Positions 6,417-14,715 of a DNA stretch of 64,000 nt are shown here, piece after piece. The stretch is from Mariniblastus sp964414815 (GTDB lineage: Bacteria > Planctomycetota > Planctomycetia > Pirellulales > Pirellulaceae), in contig CAYPXY010000001.1 of assembly GCA_964414815.1 (NCBI GenBank), positions 310,001 to 374,000 on the forward strand, in the 5' to 3' direction. The notes beneath the pieces were generated by a model, which was given only the letters and a program-made list of their open reading frames with translations, had not been told where the DNA came from and ran no database searches. Made by a program: the position numbers and the translations under genes. The first letter of the stretch is position 1, and the number at the start of each line of letters is the position of its first letter.

Positions 6417-7109
6417 ATGGCTTCAATCGGACTGACTCCGAGTGATCGACGTCGTTACAAGACACTCAAGGAGCGAATAGCAAATAGTCTTTGGGACGCG
6501 GTTGACGCGGCCAACGAGATTCAGGAGAAGAAGCTCTTCATCGAAGAGTACAAGTCGTTCGACGAATTCATCAAGGTTGAGCTGGGTTACACAAGGGGGC
6601 GGTTCTATCAGTTGATCGACGCAAACAAGGGCCGTCAGCGGCTCATCGAGTCTGTTGAATCAAAACCATCCGCGCCTAACGTGGTAGGCGCGCAAAGTGA
6701 GTTTGAGACGGGAAAAACCGAGAAACTCAAAATTGAAAATGTGAGCGTCAAGGCTGCCACCGAACTTGGGCGTGCCGACGAAAAGGACGTTCAAAAAATC
6801 ATCGACAAGGCCGTGGAGATCGCTGTCGAAACCGACAGCCCACTGACGGCATCTATCGTCAAACAGGCATCGCAGGCAGTCGCCAGTTCGTCGGACGACG
6901 GCGAATACGAAGATGTAACGGACGATGAGCCAGCGAAGGTAAAGAAAGAACCGACGTTCTCGGAATTGAAATCTGTAGCCATACAGCATACTGAGGCCAT
7001 AGCTCGCGCGGTTGACAGAATGAAAAACTTCAAGCCGAACAAGAAGAAACACGAACTGCTTCTTGAGTACTTTCAGGATATTCGAAAAGAACTGAACGAC
7101 TGGAAATAG
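6417..7109 (+). CDS. HTH DNA-binding protein carrying an in-frame palindromic repeat
   Basis: First gene of the operon behind two operators. Residues ~20-65 have the pattern WDAVDAANEI ... SFDEFIKVELGYTRGRFYQLIDA, a helix-turn-helix layout common in phage and plasmid regulators of unknown detail. Residues ~83-105 (SAPNVVGAQSEFETGKTEK) are encoded by a dispersed repeat and probably form an insertion. A coiled, lysine-rich C-terminus follows. Being first behind operators 1 and 2, it may regulate its own synthesis. It could also be a partition-type or replication accessory protein. Confidence 0.75.
   Translation: MASIGLTPSDRRRYKTLKERIANSLWDAVDAANEIQEKKLFIEEYKSFDEFIKVELGYTRGRFYQLIDANKGRQRLIESVESKPSAPNVVGAQSEFETGKTEKLKIENVSVKAATELGRADEKDVQKIIDKAVEIAVETDSPLTASIVKQASQAVASSSDDGEYEDVTDDEPAKVKKEPTFSELKSVAIQHTEAIARAVDRMKNFKPNKKKHELLLEYFQDIRKELNDWK
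6671..6740 (+). repeat. Palindromic element copy 1, inside a gene
   Basis: Hairpin head GCGCCTAACGTGGTAGGCGC (6672-6691) followed by the shared tail (AAAGTGAGTTTGAGACGG, then ACCGAGAAA and AAAATTGAAAA). It lies in frame in the HTH gene and encodes APNVVGAQS and the following residues. The tail is of the ACCGAGAAA subtype, shared with copies 2 and 5. Confidence 0.85.
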
Positions 7110-7130
7110 TAACAAAAAGGGAGTTTTCAG

Positions 7131-8525
7131 ATGAGCTATCAATCGTTCATTCAAAGCAAGCGTCGGAGCGTTCAATCGTATGGGTTCGAAGTCGATGAAC
7201 GGGACGTGAACCAACGGCTTTTCGATTGGCAAAGGCGAGTCGTCGCTTGGTCAGCAAATCGCGGGCGTGCCGCCATCTTCGCCGAATGCGGACTCGGCAA
7301 ATCGGGGATGCAATTGGAGTTTTCCCGACTTGTCCACGAACACACGCAAAAGCCCGTCGTTATCCATTGTCCGGTTGGAGTCCGTCACCAGACGAAGGCC
7401 GAAGCTTGCAAGTTTGACATCAAGTGCGACGTAGAAGTCGTTGACGATCAATCGCAAGTGATAGACGGAATCAACTTGGTCAACTACGAGAAGCTTCATA
7501 AATTCGACGCTTCGATATGGGGCGGAGTGGTAATAGACGAGAGCGGAATTTTGAAGGCTTTTCAGGGAAAAACGAAGCGTTTGCTGATCGAAACGTATGC
7601 ACAAACTCCGTTCCGTCTGGCTTGCACAGCGACACCGGCACCAAACGATCACAAGGAACTTGGTAACCATGCAGAGTTCCTTGGTGTGATGCCGTCAAAC
7701 GAGATGCTGTCGCGATGGTTTATCAACGACACGATGAAGGCTGGAGGATACCGACTAAAAGGCCATGTGATTCGCGACTTTTGGCACTGGGTGAGTCAGT
7801 GGGCGATCTGTGCGTCGAAACCAAGCGACATCGGCGGTTCGGACGAAGGCTACATTCTGCCCGAATTGATCGTCAGCAGACACTTAGTGCAGGCGGATGA
7901 AGCCGTCTGGACAGACGGCTTCCTTTTCAACGTGTCTGGCATTTCGGCCACGAACATTCACGAAGAAAAACGATTGACGAACTCGGCGCGAAGTCGCAAA
8001 GCCGCTGAACTGGCGTACAGCACGAATGAGCCTGTGCTGATCTGGTGCCAGACGGACTACGAAGCCGATCAACTCAAGCACGATATTTCCGAAGCTGTCG
8101 ATGTGCGTGGCGGCACGAAAGACAAAGAACAGTTGTTGCTTGCGTTCGCAAATGGTGAATATCGAGTGCTTATTACCAAGCCTGAGATCGCAGGTTTTGG
8201 ACTCAATTATCAGCACTGCAATCACATGATCTTTGCTGGATTGTCGTATTCATTCGAATCGTACTATCAGGCTGTGCGGCGTTGCTGGCGATTCGGACAA
8301 ACAAAACCTGTGACAGTCGATGTGATCGTTGCCGACAGTGACGCCGCGATTGAATCCGCTGTCGCACGCAAAGAGTCCGATCATCTGTTGATGCAATCTG
8401 CAATGGCCGAAGCGGTTCGACAGTACGGAATCTCGATGGCCAATGACTTGGAGCGAGCTGAGTATCAGGCCGAACGAACGATTGAACTTCCATCTTTTCT
8501 AAGGAGAGAGTTATGCACGTCATAG
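7131..8525 (+). CDS. SNF2-like superfamily 2 helicase/ATPase
   Basis: 464 residues with all main SF2 motifs: Walker A AECGLGKSG (Lys57), VVIDESG (DE at 136-137), CTATPAPND (motif III), and QAVRRCWRFGQ (motif VI, arginine finger) near 380. The acidic box DESG and the R-x-G-Q motif are typical of SNF2-type phage helicases. It overlaps the next gene, a DNA methyltransferase, by 13 nt. Probably it remodels or unwinds DNA in replication, recombination or modification. The start has GGGAG about 9 nt upstream. Confidence 0.88.
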   Translation: MSYQSFIQSKRRSVQSYGFEVDERDVNQRLFDWQRRVVAWSANRGRAAIFAECGLGKSGMQLEFSRLVHEHTQKPVVIHCPVGVRHQTKAEACKFDIKCDVEVVDDQSQVIDGINLVNYEKLHKFDASIWGGVVIDESGILKAFQGKTKRLLIETYAQTPFRLACTATPAPNDHKELGNHAEFLGVMPSNEMLSRWFINDTMKAGGYRLKGHVIRDFWHWVSQWAICASKPSDIGGSDEGYILPELIVSRHLVQADEAVWTDGFLFNVSGISATNIHEEKRLTNSARSRKAAELAYSTNEPVLIWCQTDYEADQLKHDISEAVDVRGGTKDKEQLLLAFANGEYRVLITKPEIAGFGLNYQHCNHMIFAGLSYSFESYYQAVRRCWRFGQTKPVTVDVIVADSDAAIESAVARKESDHLLMQSAMAEAVRQYGISMANDLERAEYQAERTIELPSFLRRELCTS

Positions 8526-9514
8526 ATCAAGTTAGCGGTGAAAACTGGCAAATGTACAACGGCGATTGTTGCGAAGTCCTGAAAGGGCTGCCGGACGATT
8601 CGATTGATTACTGCATCCATTCGCCGCCGTTTTCGAACCTGTACATTTACAGCGACAGCGAAAACGACATGGGCAACTGCTCCGATGATGCTGAATTCCT
8701 GAAGCACTATCGGTTTGCCATCGACGAACTGTTTCGTGTGATGGTTCCCGGTCGCATTGTCTCGATTCACGTCAAAGACTTGCCGAAGTACGCGAACGTC
8801 TGGGGCACGACTGGACTGATCGACTTTCCAGGCATGTGCATTCAGGAGTTTGAAGACGCTGGGTTCGTGTTCCATTCGCGTTGCACGATCTGGAAATGCC
8901 CAGTCACTGAACGAGAGCGGACGAACAACAACGGACTGCTTCACAAGACAGTCAAACGCGACACGTCGCAGGTGCGTCAGGGCATGGCGGACTACCTGAT
9001 TTCGTTCCGCAAGCCACCCGGCGACGGAACGTTGATGAGTGCCAAGCCAGTCATTCGTCAAAACGGATTCGAGCGGTACATCGGAGATTGTGTTGATCTA
9101 TCGAATGCAGAACATCCTTCGAAGTACGCACGCAAGGGCGACAAGAAGCGAAGCGGTGCAGATGATGAGTCCGTGCAAATCTGGCGTCGATACGCTGAGC
9201 CGGTTTGGTGGGACGTGGATCAAACGGATGTGCTTAATTTCAAAATGGCACGCAGTGAAGGTGATGAACGCCATATCGCACCGCTACAGCTTGGACTGAT
9301 CGAACGTGCCGTCGATATTTGGTCGATGCCCGGTGACGTGGTGCTGTCTCCGTTCGCTGGGATCGGGAGCGAAGGCGTTGGGGCAATGCGAGTCGGGCGA
9401 AAGTTCGTCGGCATCGAACTAAAGAAGGAGTACTTTCAGTGGGCTTGCCAGTTCCTGAATGCTGAAGAGTCGGAATTGCGGCAGCCATCATTATTCGATG
9501 AGGGTGAAGCATGA
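8513..9514 (+). CDS. DNA methyltransferase, N4-cytosine/N6-adenine type, beta class
   Basis: Transfers a methyl group from S-adenosylmethionine to an exocyclic amino group in DNA. The catalytic motif IV is SPPF (residues 37-40), and the AdoMet-binding motif I (FAGIGSEG) lies near residue 280. That order, IV before I, defines the beta class. SPP motifs favour N4-cytosine methylation, but this is not certain. The target region between the motifs has no recognised domain. It is flanked by helicase genes with overlapping ends, so the three are one operon. Likely role: protection of phage DNA from host restriction, or gene regulation. Confidence 0.88.
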   Translation: MHVIDQVSGENWQMYNGDCCEVLKGLPDDSIDYCIHSPPFSNLYIYSDSENDMGNCSDDAEFLKHYRFAIDELFRVMVPGRIVSIHVKDLPKYANVWGTTGLIDFPGMCIQEFEDAGFVFHSRCTIWKCPVTERERTNNNGLLHKTVKRDTSQVRQGMADYLISFRKPPGDGTLMSAKPVIRQNGFERYIGDCVDLSNAEHPSKYARKGDKKRSGADDESVQIWRRYAEPVWWDVDQTDVLNFKMARSEGDERHIAPLQLGLIERAVDIWSMPGDVVLSPFAGIGSEGVGAMRVGRKFVGIELKKEYFQWACQFLNAEESELRQPSLFDEGEA

Positions 9515-11094
9515 TCGCACTGCCAGCCCTTCGCGACTATCAAACCGAGTTCGTATCACGGCTGAAGCGTGAGCTTGCGTCTCACAACCGTGTCATCGCT
9601 TGTATGCCGACGGGCGCGGGCAAGAGTACCGTTGCGAAGTACATTTTCGGTTCGAGCCGAAACCGCGAACCGCACGCAAACCAATCGGGCTATTCGTTGA
9701 TCGCGGTTCATCGTCGCGGACTTGTCGATAACATCGTCGATACGTTTGATCGCTCGCCGTCGCTGCCGCATGGTGTAGTTATGAGCGGGAGGGAAACGAA
9801 CTGGAAAGAACGAGTACAGGTTGCGTCGATTGATACGCTACTGGCGTGGCATGTCGGAGACGGCTACAGGTCGGATACGACGTTCGATTTGGTTGCGATG
9901 GACGAAGCACATTCGCATAATTCGAAGCTCGCAAAATGGCTAGAAGTGCATGATGCCAAGAGAAAAGAACTTGGCTTGCATCCTGCGTTCGTGATTGGTC
10001 TGACGGCAACACCGCAGGCCAAAGGGTTGTCATCTGTCTACTCGAAGATCGCCAAAGGACCAACGGTTCAATGGTTGATCGACAATGGATTCCTGGTTCC
10101 GTTTCGATACTTCCAGGCGAAGCACCTAGGTAAGTTGGACGTACTGAAGAAGCAGGGCAACAGGTTCACCGACGACAGTCTGAGGGAAGCGTTTGATGGA
10201 CTGGCGGGCGATTTGGTGGAAGACTGGAAGGAATTAGCCCAAGGCCGTCCAACGGTTGGTTTCTTCTCACTATTGTCCCACGCTCGTGAAGCACAGGAAA
10301 AACTACTCGACGCTGGCGTTGACGCTGAGTATATCGACGGAAGTGTCAGCGACGAAGATCGTCGCAAATTGTTCGACGGACTTCAAAAAGGCCACTATCA
10401 ATATCTCTGTAACGTCGGAATCGTTGATCGTGGTACAGACATTCCTGCCATCGGTTGTATTCAGCTTTGCACGGCGATCAACTCGGTGACTCGCTTGATA
10501 CAGATTCTTGGGCGCGGCGCCCGTCCGCATGAATCGAAATCCGAGTGCATTTGCATTGATCATGGTGGCTCAATCTCACGCTTAAGAACGTTCTTCGAAG
10601 ATGACATTCCGTGGACGCTCGAAGCGGAAAATGAAAAAGAGCTAAATCACGAAGGGCGTGCAGTTATCACTTGTCCGCGATGCGGTGTGCAGTATCGCGG
10701 TGGCAAGTGCGGATCGTGTGACTACGAGCCATCGGCCAGAGAGCGTAAGTCACAAGGCTTGGAGTTCGTCGGTGGCGAACTGGTTGAGATCAAAAAGACG
10801 AAGGATGGCAAGAAGGTCAAGTCATGCGAAGAGATTCTGATTGAATCGCTCTATCGTGCAGGCCATTCGAACCGGACATGGAAGCAGGCCATCGGCATTG
10901 CCAAAGGGGCCGCCGAGAAACAGGGCACGACGTTTCGAGTACCAAATACGTTTGAAGTCGCTGGACGGCAGTACCAATCGGTTCGCTATGGCGACAACGA
11001 CTGCGGACGATATGTGTCGGAATTATTCGAGGGAACATTTAAACCAAAATGGATGAGGAGTAAGGGGCATGTTAGTTCTGGAACGGAAACCTAA
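9511..11094 (+). CDS. DEAH-type superfamily 2 helicase with zinc ribbon
   Basis: 527 residues. Walker A CMPTGAGKST (Lys38), DEAH at 131-134, TATP near 165 and the C-terminal motif QILGRGARP give a complete SF2 helicase of the Ssl2/phage D10 kind. After the helicase core comes a zinc ribbon (CPRC ... CGSC) near residue 390 and a C-terminal domain of about 100 residues. It overlaps the methyltransferase gene by 4 nt and the csrA gene by 26 nt. Probable role: DNA unwinding at replication or recombination intermediates. Confidence 0.88.
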   Translation: MIALPALRDYQTEFVSRLKRELASHNRVIACMPTGAGKSTVAKYIFGSSRNREPHANQSGYSLIAVHRRGLVDNIVDTFDRSPSLPHGVVMSGRETNWKERVQVASIDTLLAWHVGDGYRSDTTFDLVAMDEAHSHNSKLAKWLEVHDAKRKELGLHPAFVIGLTATPQAKGLSSVYSKIAKGPTVQWLIDNGFLVPFRYFQAKHLGKLDVLKKQGNRFTDDSLREAFDGLAGDLVEDWKELAQGRPTVGFFSLLSHAREAQEKLLDAGVDAEYIDGSVSDEDRRKLFDGLQKGHYQYLCNVGIVDRGTDIPAIGCIQLCTAINSVTRLIQILGRGARPHESKSECICIDHGGSISRLRTFFEDDIPWTLEAENEKELNHEGRAVITCPRCGVQYRGGKCGSCDYEPSARERKSQGLEFVGGELVEIKKTKDGKKVKSCEEILIESLYRAGHSNRTWKQAIGIAKGAAEKQGTTFRVPNTFEVAGRQYQSVRYGDNDCGRYVSELFEGTFKPKWMRSKGHVSSGTET

Positions 11095-11233
11095 TCAAGT
11101 TGTGGTTGTCAAAGCAAATGGAGTCGAGATTCGAGTGATGATAACGTCCGTTCGTGGAAACTCGGTCAAGATCGGGTTTGAAGCACCGCAAGAAGTGCGG
11201 ATCGTTCGTGAGGAGCTGCTCAATGGCAAGTGA
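11069..11233 (+). CDS. csrA: CsrA/RsmA-family RNA-binding translational regulator
   Basis: This 54-residue protein follows the CsrA pattern throughout: MLVLERK at the N-terminus, VEIRVMITSVRGNSVKIGFEAP in the middle and EVRIVREEL near the end. The conserved N-terminal arginine (Arg6) and the RGN, GxxAP and VxREE motifs are all present. CsrA dimers bind GGA motifs in mRNA leaders and block or activate translation. The start has GAGGAGTAAGGGG upstream and lies inside the end of the helicase gene. A phage copy could redirect host mRNAs or tune phage translation. Its small size makes it easy to miss. Confidence 0.92.
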   Translation: MLVLERKPNQVVVVKANGVEIRVMITSVRGNSVKIGFEAPQEVRIVREELLNGK

Positions 11234-11546
11234 ATCACGCAGCGTCATTATCTACAAGTTTGATGGACGATTGGTCGTCGAAATTCCTGAGTTTGGTTTC
11301 AGGCAGGACGAGCTTGTCTGCGACGCATGGAAAATCCGAAACAACCTCTATGAACTCGATGGCTTGCCTGACGAACTGTTTGGCGAGGTAGCTTATGCGA
11401 TAGAGATGGCTATCGATAACACGGAGTCCGTTCCGTATCGATGTCGTCAACTGTCCGAAGATTTGAACGTCCTGTTCTGGGCGTGCATTGTTTTCGCCGT
11501 TTTTCTGGCCATTGTGGCGGCGTTAATAGAGTTATGGGAGATCTAA
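11223..11546 (+). CDS. Small membrane-anchored phage protein, 107 residues
   Basis: ATG 11223 lies just inside the end of csrA, with GAGGAG upstream. The first ~80 residues look like a soluble mixed domain (SVIIYKFDGRLVVEIPEFG). Residues ~82-105 form one hydrophobic helix (VLFWACIVFAVFLAIVAALI), so the protein is tail-anchored with the N-terminus probably in the cytoplasm. No family is recognised. Confidence 0.7.
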   Translation: MASESRSVIIYKFDGRLVVEIPEFGFRQDELVCDAWKIRNNLYELDGLPDELFGEVAYAIEMAIDNTESVPYRCRQLSEDLNVLFWACIVFAVFLAIVAALIELWEI

Positions 11547-11548
11547 AC

Positions 11549-12040
11549 ATGAACGTGCATATCCGCTGGATGGTTCGACGCGACATGCCTGAAGTACTTG
11601 GCATTGAACGGGGCAGCTTTGAGCATTCATGGTCTGAGGAAGACTTCATTCGTTGTTTACGGCAACGCAACTGTACCGGCATGGTGGCAGAACACGACGA
11701 AAAAGTCGTCGGCTTCATGATCTACGAGCTACACAAGGATCGTTTGCTGCTACTCAACATCGCCGTTGACCCGAACGCCCGTCGATCAACCGTCGGCAAG
11801 CAAATGATCGAAAAATTGAAAGGCAAGTTGCATCCAGAACGACGGAAGAAAGCTGTTGTCTATGTTCGCGAATCAAACTTGGCAGCACAAAGCTTTTTCA
11901 AGAGCCAAGGATACCATGCCACATCTGTTGTGAGAGATTTCTACGACGACGTGAATGAAGACGCCTATGTCTTTGAGTACGGCATCGTTCGTGCGACGAA
12001 ACAGGAGTTGAAGAATCGGATTAGTGGGGTGGCGAAGTGA
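11549..12040 (+). CDS. GNAT-family N-acetyltransferase, RimI-like
   Basis: 163 residues in the order expected of a GNAT fold: IRWMVRRDMPEVLGIE, WSEEDFIRCL, VVGFMIYEL, LLLLNIAVDPNARRSTVGKQM (the acetyl-CoA loop; RRSTVG replaces the more usual R-x-x-G-x-G), then AQSFFKSQGYH. The strand order and the tryptophan-serine-glutamate motif resemble RimI, which acetylates the N-terminus of ribosomal protein S18. The phage substrate is unknown; host or phage proteins are possible. GGGAG lies upstream of the ATG. Confidence 0.82.
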   Translation: MNVHIRWMVRRDMPEVLGIERGSFEHSWSEEDFIRCLRQRNCTGMVAEHDEKVVGFMIYELHKDRLLLLNIAVDPNARRSTVGKQMIEKLKGKLHPERRKKAVVYVRESNLAAQSFFKSQGYHATSVVRDFYDDVNEDAYVFEYGIVRATKQELKNRISGVAK

Positions 12041-12426
12041 ACGAAACACACATCTTCGTGATTCCAGGGCAACCAATGGGCGCTCCGCGAATGACTCAAC
12101 GAGACAAATGGCTGAAGCGTCCTTGCGTCATTCGATACCGACTCTGGAAAGACAAGATACGAAGTCTCGTTGGGGAACTACCACCTGCTTCGCAAATTGC
12201 CAGATTGTCTTGGGTGGCGTATTTCTCGCCACCAGCGAGCTGGTCAAAGAAGAAACGCAACGAAGCAATTGGCGAACTGCACAGAGGCAAGCCAGACCGA
12301 GACAACATCGACAAGGCAATTCTGGACGCGCTGTTTAAGGAAGATTCCGCGATTGCCAGCGGATCAATTGAGAAGAGATGGGATATTTGCGAGAGAGTTG
12401 AAATCGAGATCGAAATTATTAGATGA
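12037..12426 (+). CDS. RusA-family Holliday junction resolvase
   Basis: 129 residues. The N-terminus IPGQPMGAPRMTQRD and the later GKPDRDNIDKAILDALFKEDSAI match the RusA signature, in which aspartates of the D-x-DN-x-x-K-x-x-x-D motif bind the catalytic metal. RusA dimers cut four-way junctions made during phage replication and recombination. A GTG start overlaps the GNAT stop (GTGA). Its place among exonuclease and helicase genes fits a recombination role. Confidence 0.9.
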   Translation: MNETHIFVIPGQPMGAPRMTQRDKWLKRPCVIRYRLWKDKIRSLVGELPPASQIARLSWVAYFSPPASWSKKKRNEAIGELHRGKPDRDNIDKAILDALFKEDSAIASGSIEKRWDICERVEIEIEIIR

Positions 12427-12540
12427 AACTAACTCGGTGGCGGAAGGAAGCGAACTGAGCATCAAGGATCGTCGGGTGAGTGATATGGATTGCTATGGAA
12501 TGAGTGCGATGGAAGCCGCTTGCCTGACTTTTTGGAGTGA

Positions 12541-12723
12541 ATGATGTCGCGAGAATTGACGTATCCAGAGCGTATTTCAATGTTTGTGGCGATGCTCAAG
12601 CGGGCATCGGACTTGAAAGCGTTCGAGCGTCGGTTCGACGACGAACTGAAGAACAATGAGACGTTTCGGCCTGTTGCGAAGCAGTGCCGATTGGCAATCA
12701 AGCTTTGGAAGGTGAGTCAATGA
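12541..12723 (+). CDS. Small helical protein, 60 residues
   Basis: Two adjacent ATGs (12541, 12544) follow TTGGAG. The product is a short, charged, helical protein (ERISMFVAMLKRASDLKAFERR). It overlaps the next gene by 4 nt. The 114 bp before it hold only a possible 35-codon GTG frame without a ribosome binding site. Function unknown. Confidence 0.55.
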   Translation: MMSRELTYPERISMFVAMLKRASDLKAFERRFDDELKNNETFRPVAKQCRLAIKLWKVSQ

Positions 12724-12977
12724 GTGAGCCATCCTATCGTGAACTATACAAGGCGTCGGTGGAAGAAGCGAGAAATCGAATTGTCGTCGAAGTCCAGCGT
12801 CAGGCCATCGAACACGAAAAGATGATCGAAGCAGCTCACAATCGGATTGCCAATCTCTCGAAAGAGAACGCAGAGTTAAAGCTGGCGGTTGGCGCTCTGC
12901 AGGAGAAAGTGGACAAGATGGCGAACTGGTTGAAGGAAAGAGCGGAAAAGGAAAAAAAGGAGAAAACAAGTGCATGA
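12720..12977 (+). CDS. Coiled-coil protein, 85 residues
   Basis: ATGA overlap with the gene before and the gene after. Residues ~15-80 form a heptad-rich helix (IANLSKENAELKLAVGAL) with a lysine/glutamate tail, so an elongated dimeric coiled coil is likely. No specific function is recognised; such proteins are common before methyltransferase genes in phages. Confidence 0.65.
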   Translation: MSEPSYRELYKASVEEARNRIVVEVQRQAIEHEKMIEAAHNRIANLSKENAELKLAVGALQEKVDKMANWLKERAEKEKKEKTSA

Positions 12978-14128
12978 TCTACGTCAACGAAAACGACCGC
13001 CATGCAGTTCATTGGCTTCACAGTTTGCCAATGCGTTTCGACAAGATCGACTCGCGTTCAATCAAGGATGTGCAGCCCGATGACCTTGCAGGATTCAACG
13101 AATGTCACTTCTTCACCGGCATCGCAGGCTGGCCGCTCGCGCTCGAAATGGCAGGATGGCCAGTTGGCACTTCCATTTGGACTGGAAGCTGTCCATGTCA
13201 ACCATTCAGCAGCGCGGGAAAGCGAAAGGGAACGGACGACGACCGACACCTGTGGCCAGAGTTTCTACGACTCATCACCCAGTGCCTGCCTACAACGATC
13301 TTTGGAGAGCAGGTTGCGTCAAAGGCTGGCAGGGCTTGGTTCGCCGCTGTACGTGCTGACCTGGAAGCATTGGGATATTCCGTTGGGTGTGCCGATCTGT
13401 GCGCTGCGAGCGTGGGCGCCCCGCACATCCGGCAACGATTGTTCTGGGTGGCCTACCGCGTCGGCGACGGATGGCGAGCGATCGGGGACAATCGCCGAGA
13501 ACATGACGGGCACATCGCTACCGCAAGTTGCGAGGACGGGATGGCCGACGGCCACAGTTGGAGACTCCAAGAATGCACGGAACTCAACGGCCAATCGCTC
13601 GAGCATTCCGCCGACAGGGATTCACGCAGGTCACACTCTGACGGACTTAGTAACGGGATGGGCAACTCCCAATGCCCGCGATGGAAAAGGGGAAACTCAA
13701 TTGATGAATTCTTGCCTACCGAATCAGGCAGGCTGGCCAACAGCATCAACACGGGACAGCAAGGGCGGATATCAAGGTGGAAGAATCAGGAATGGGAAAC
13801 TGAGTTCCGATACGCTGGATGTCGCAGCTCAACTGGCGGGCTGGGGAACTCCACGAGTGACGACGAATGGCTGTCATCCATATCCGGAGTCAACGGGGAA
13901 GGGGTCGAGATTGGAAGATCAGGCAGTCCCTGGGATGACATTGAGTTCATCCAATGTCGAGACGGAAAAGCCCGGCCAGTTAAACCCGGAATTTGTCCTT
14001 TGGTTGATGGGTTTCCCGGAAGAGTGGCTGCACTCCGTGGATTGGGCAACGCTATCGTCCCGTCGTTGGCGGCAGAGTTCGTAAAGGCTTTCATGGAAAT
14101 CATCAAACAGGAATCAAACCACAAATGA
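12974..14128 (+). CDS. DNA C5-cytosine methyltransferase
   Basis: 384 residues. Motif I variant FTGIAGW (47-53), catalytic motif IV GSCPCQPFS (Cys75 in the PCQ), motif VI variant GEQV (111-114) where ENV is usual, motif VIII GAPHIRQRLFWVA (148-160) and motif X RGLGNAIVP near residue 360. The protein would flip a cytosine and methylate C5. The region between motifs VIII and X is the target recognition domain; it is low-complexity and rich in Gly, Ser, Asn and Trp. That region is also open in another frame (separate entry). It overlaps both neighbours by 4 nt. Likely role: restriction avoidance. Confidence 0.88.
   Translation: MIYVNENDRHAVHWLHSLPMRFDKIDSRSIKDVQPDDLAGFNECHFFTGIAGWPLALEMAGWPVGTSIWTGSCPCQPFSSAGKRKGTDDDRHLWPEFLRLITQCLPTTIFGEQVASKAGRAWFAAVRADLEALGYSVGCADLCAASVGAPHIRQRLFWVAYRVGDGWRAIGDNRREHDGHIATASCEDGMADGHSWRLQECTELNGQSLEHSADRDSRRSHSDGLSNGMGNSQCPRWKRGNSIDEFLPTESGRLANSINTGQQGRISRWKNQEWETEFRYAGCRSSTGGLGNSTSDDEWLSSISGVNGEGVEIGRSGSPWDDIEFIQCRDGKARPVKPGICPLVDGFPGRVAALRGLGNAIVPSLAAEFVKAFMEIIKQESNHK
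13002..14084 (+). other. Second long reading frame inside the cytosine methyltransferase gene
   Basis: A 360-codon frame lies almost wholly inside the methyltransferase gene in another phase. It encodes a segment LTWKHWDIPLGVPICALRA, then five spaced GW(P/A/G)T motifs (GWPTASATDG, GWPTATVGDS, GWATPNARDG, GWPTASTRDS, GWGTPRVTTN), then PEFVLWLMGFPEEW. These motifs recall a widespread family of phage proteins annotated near or as cytosine methyltransferases. It has no catalytic motif of its own. It may be a real overprinted gene or only a reflection of the conserved primary frame. I see no clear ribosome binding site. Confidence 0.4.
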
Positions 14129-14712
14129 ACGCTAATCAAACGAAAAGTCAACTCGACAAATTCGGTTGCATCAATAATACGATCAAGGTATTCGCTGGCC
14201 ATTACATTGACCTGTTGAATCCTGATCCTGATTCAATTGATATCGAAAGCATCGCTCATGCTCTGAGCATGGTGTGTCGCTTCGGAGGCCATATTCCGAG
14301 ATTCTATTCGGTTGCGGAACATTGCGTGCGTGCCACATACGTTGCAATGAATGATGGTGCTGACCTTGAGGTTTGCAAGGCGGTGTTGTTACACGATGCA
14401 GCCGAAGCGTACATCGGCGACATGGTGAAGCCGTTGAAGTTGATTGTACCTGAGTTTGCTGGTGCCGAGTACACCATCAATCGTGCCATCGAATCTCAGT
14501 TTGAAATTGATTTCTCGGAGCATCACGACGTTATCAAGTATTACGACCGGATCATGCTCAAGGCTGAAAAGCAGTTCTTTTGGCCGGAGGACAAGGAGAG
14601 GTGGAATGGCTTCGGAGGCGTTGAGGAGCGGGAAGTGCGGATCGCATGTCTTGAACCACCACTAGCCAAGGCTGCGTTCCTTCAGTGCTGGAATCTGGTA
14701 CGGGAGTCCTGA
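14125..14712 (+). CDS. HD-domain phosphohydrolase, YfbR-like
   Basis: 195 residues. The metal-binding HD pattern is clear: GGHIPRFYSVAEHCV (His66), LLHDAAEAYIGDMVKPLK (His90-Asp91), and a distal aspartate in YYDRIML. This matches YfbR-type 5'-deoxynucleotidases, which dephosphorylate deoxynucleoside monophosphates. In a phage it would adjust nucleotide pools, perhaps together with the nucleotidase at 16.9 kb. ATGA overlap with the methyltransferase gene. Confidence 0.85.
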   Translation: MNANQTKSQLDKFGCINNTIKVFAGHYIDLLNPDPDSIDIESIAHALSMVCRFGGHIPRFYSVAEHCVRATYVAMNDGADLEVCKAVLLHDAAEAYIGDMVKPLKLIVPEFAGAEYTINRAIESQFEIDFSEHHDVIKYYDRIMLKAEKQFFWPEDKERWNGFGGVEEREVRIACLEPPLAKAAFLQCWNLVRES

Positions 14713-14715
14713 GTT

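Noticed and set aside
12437..12544. 35-codon GTG frame between RusA and the next gene
   Set aside because: No ribosome binding site and no recognisable motif; mentioned only in the neighbouring entry.
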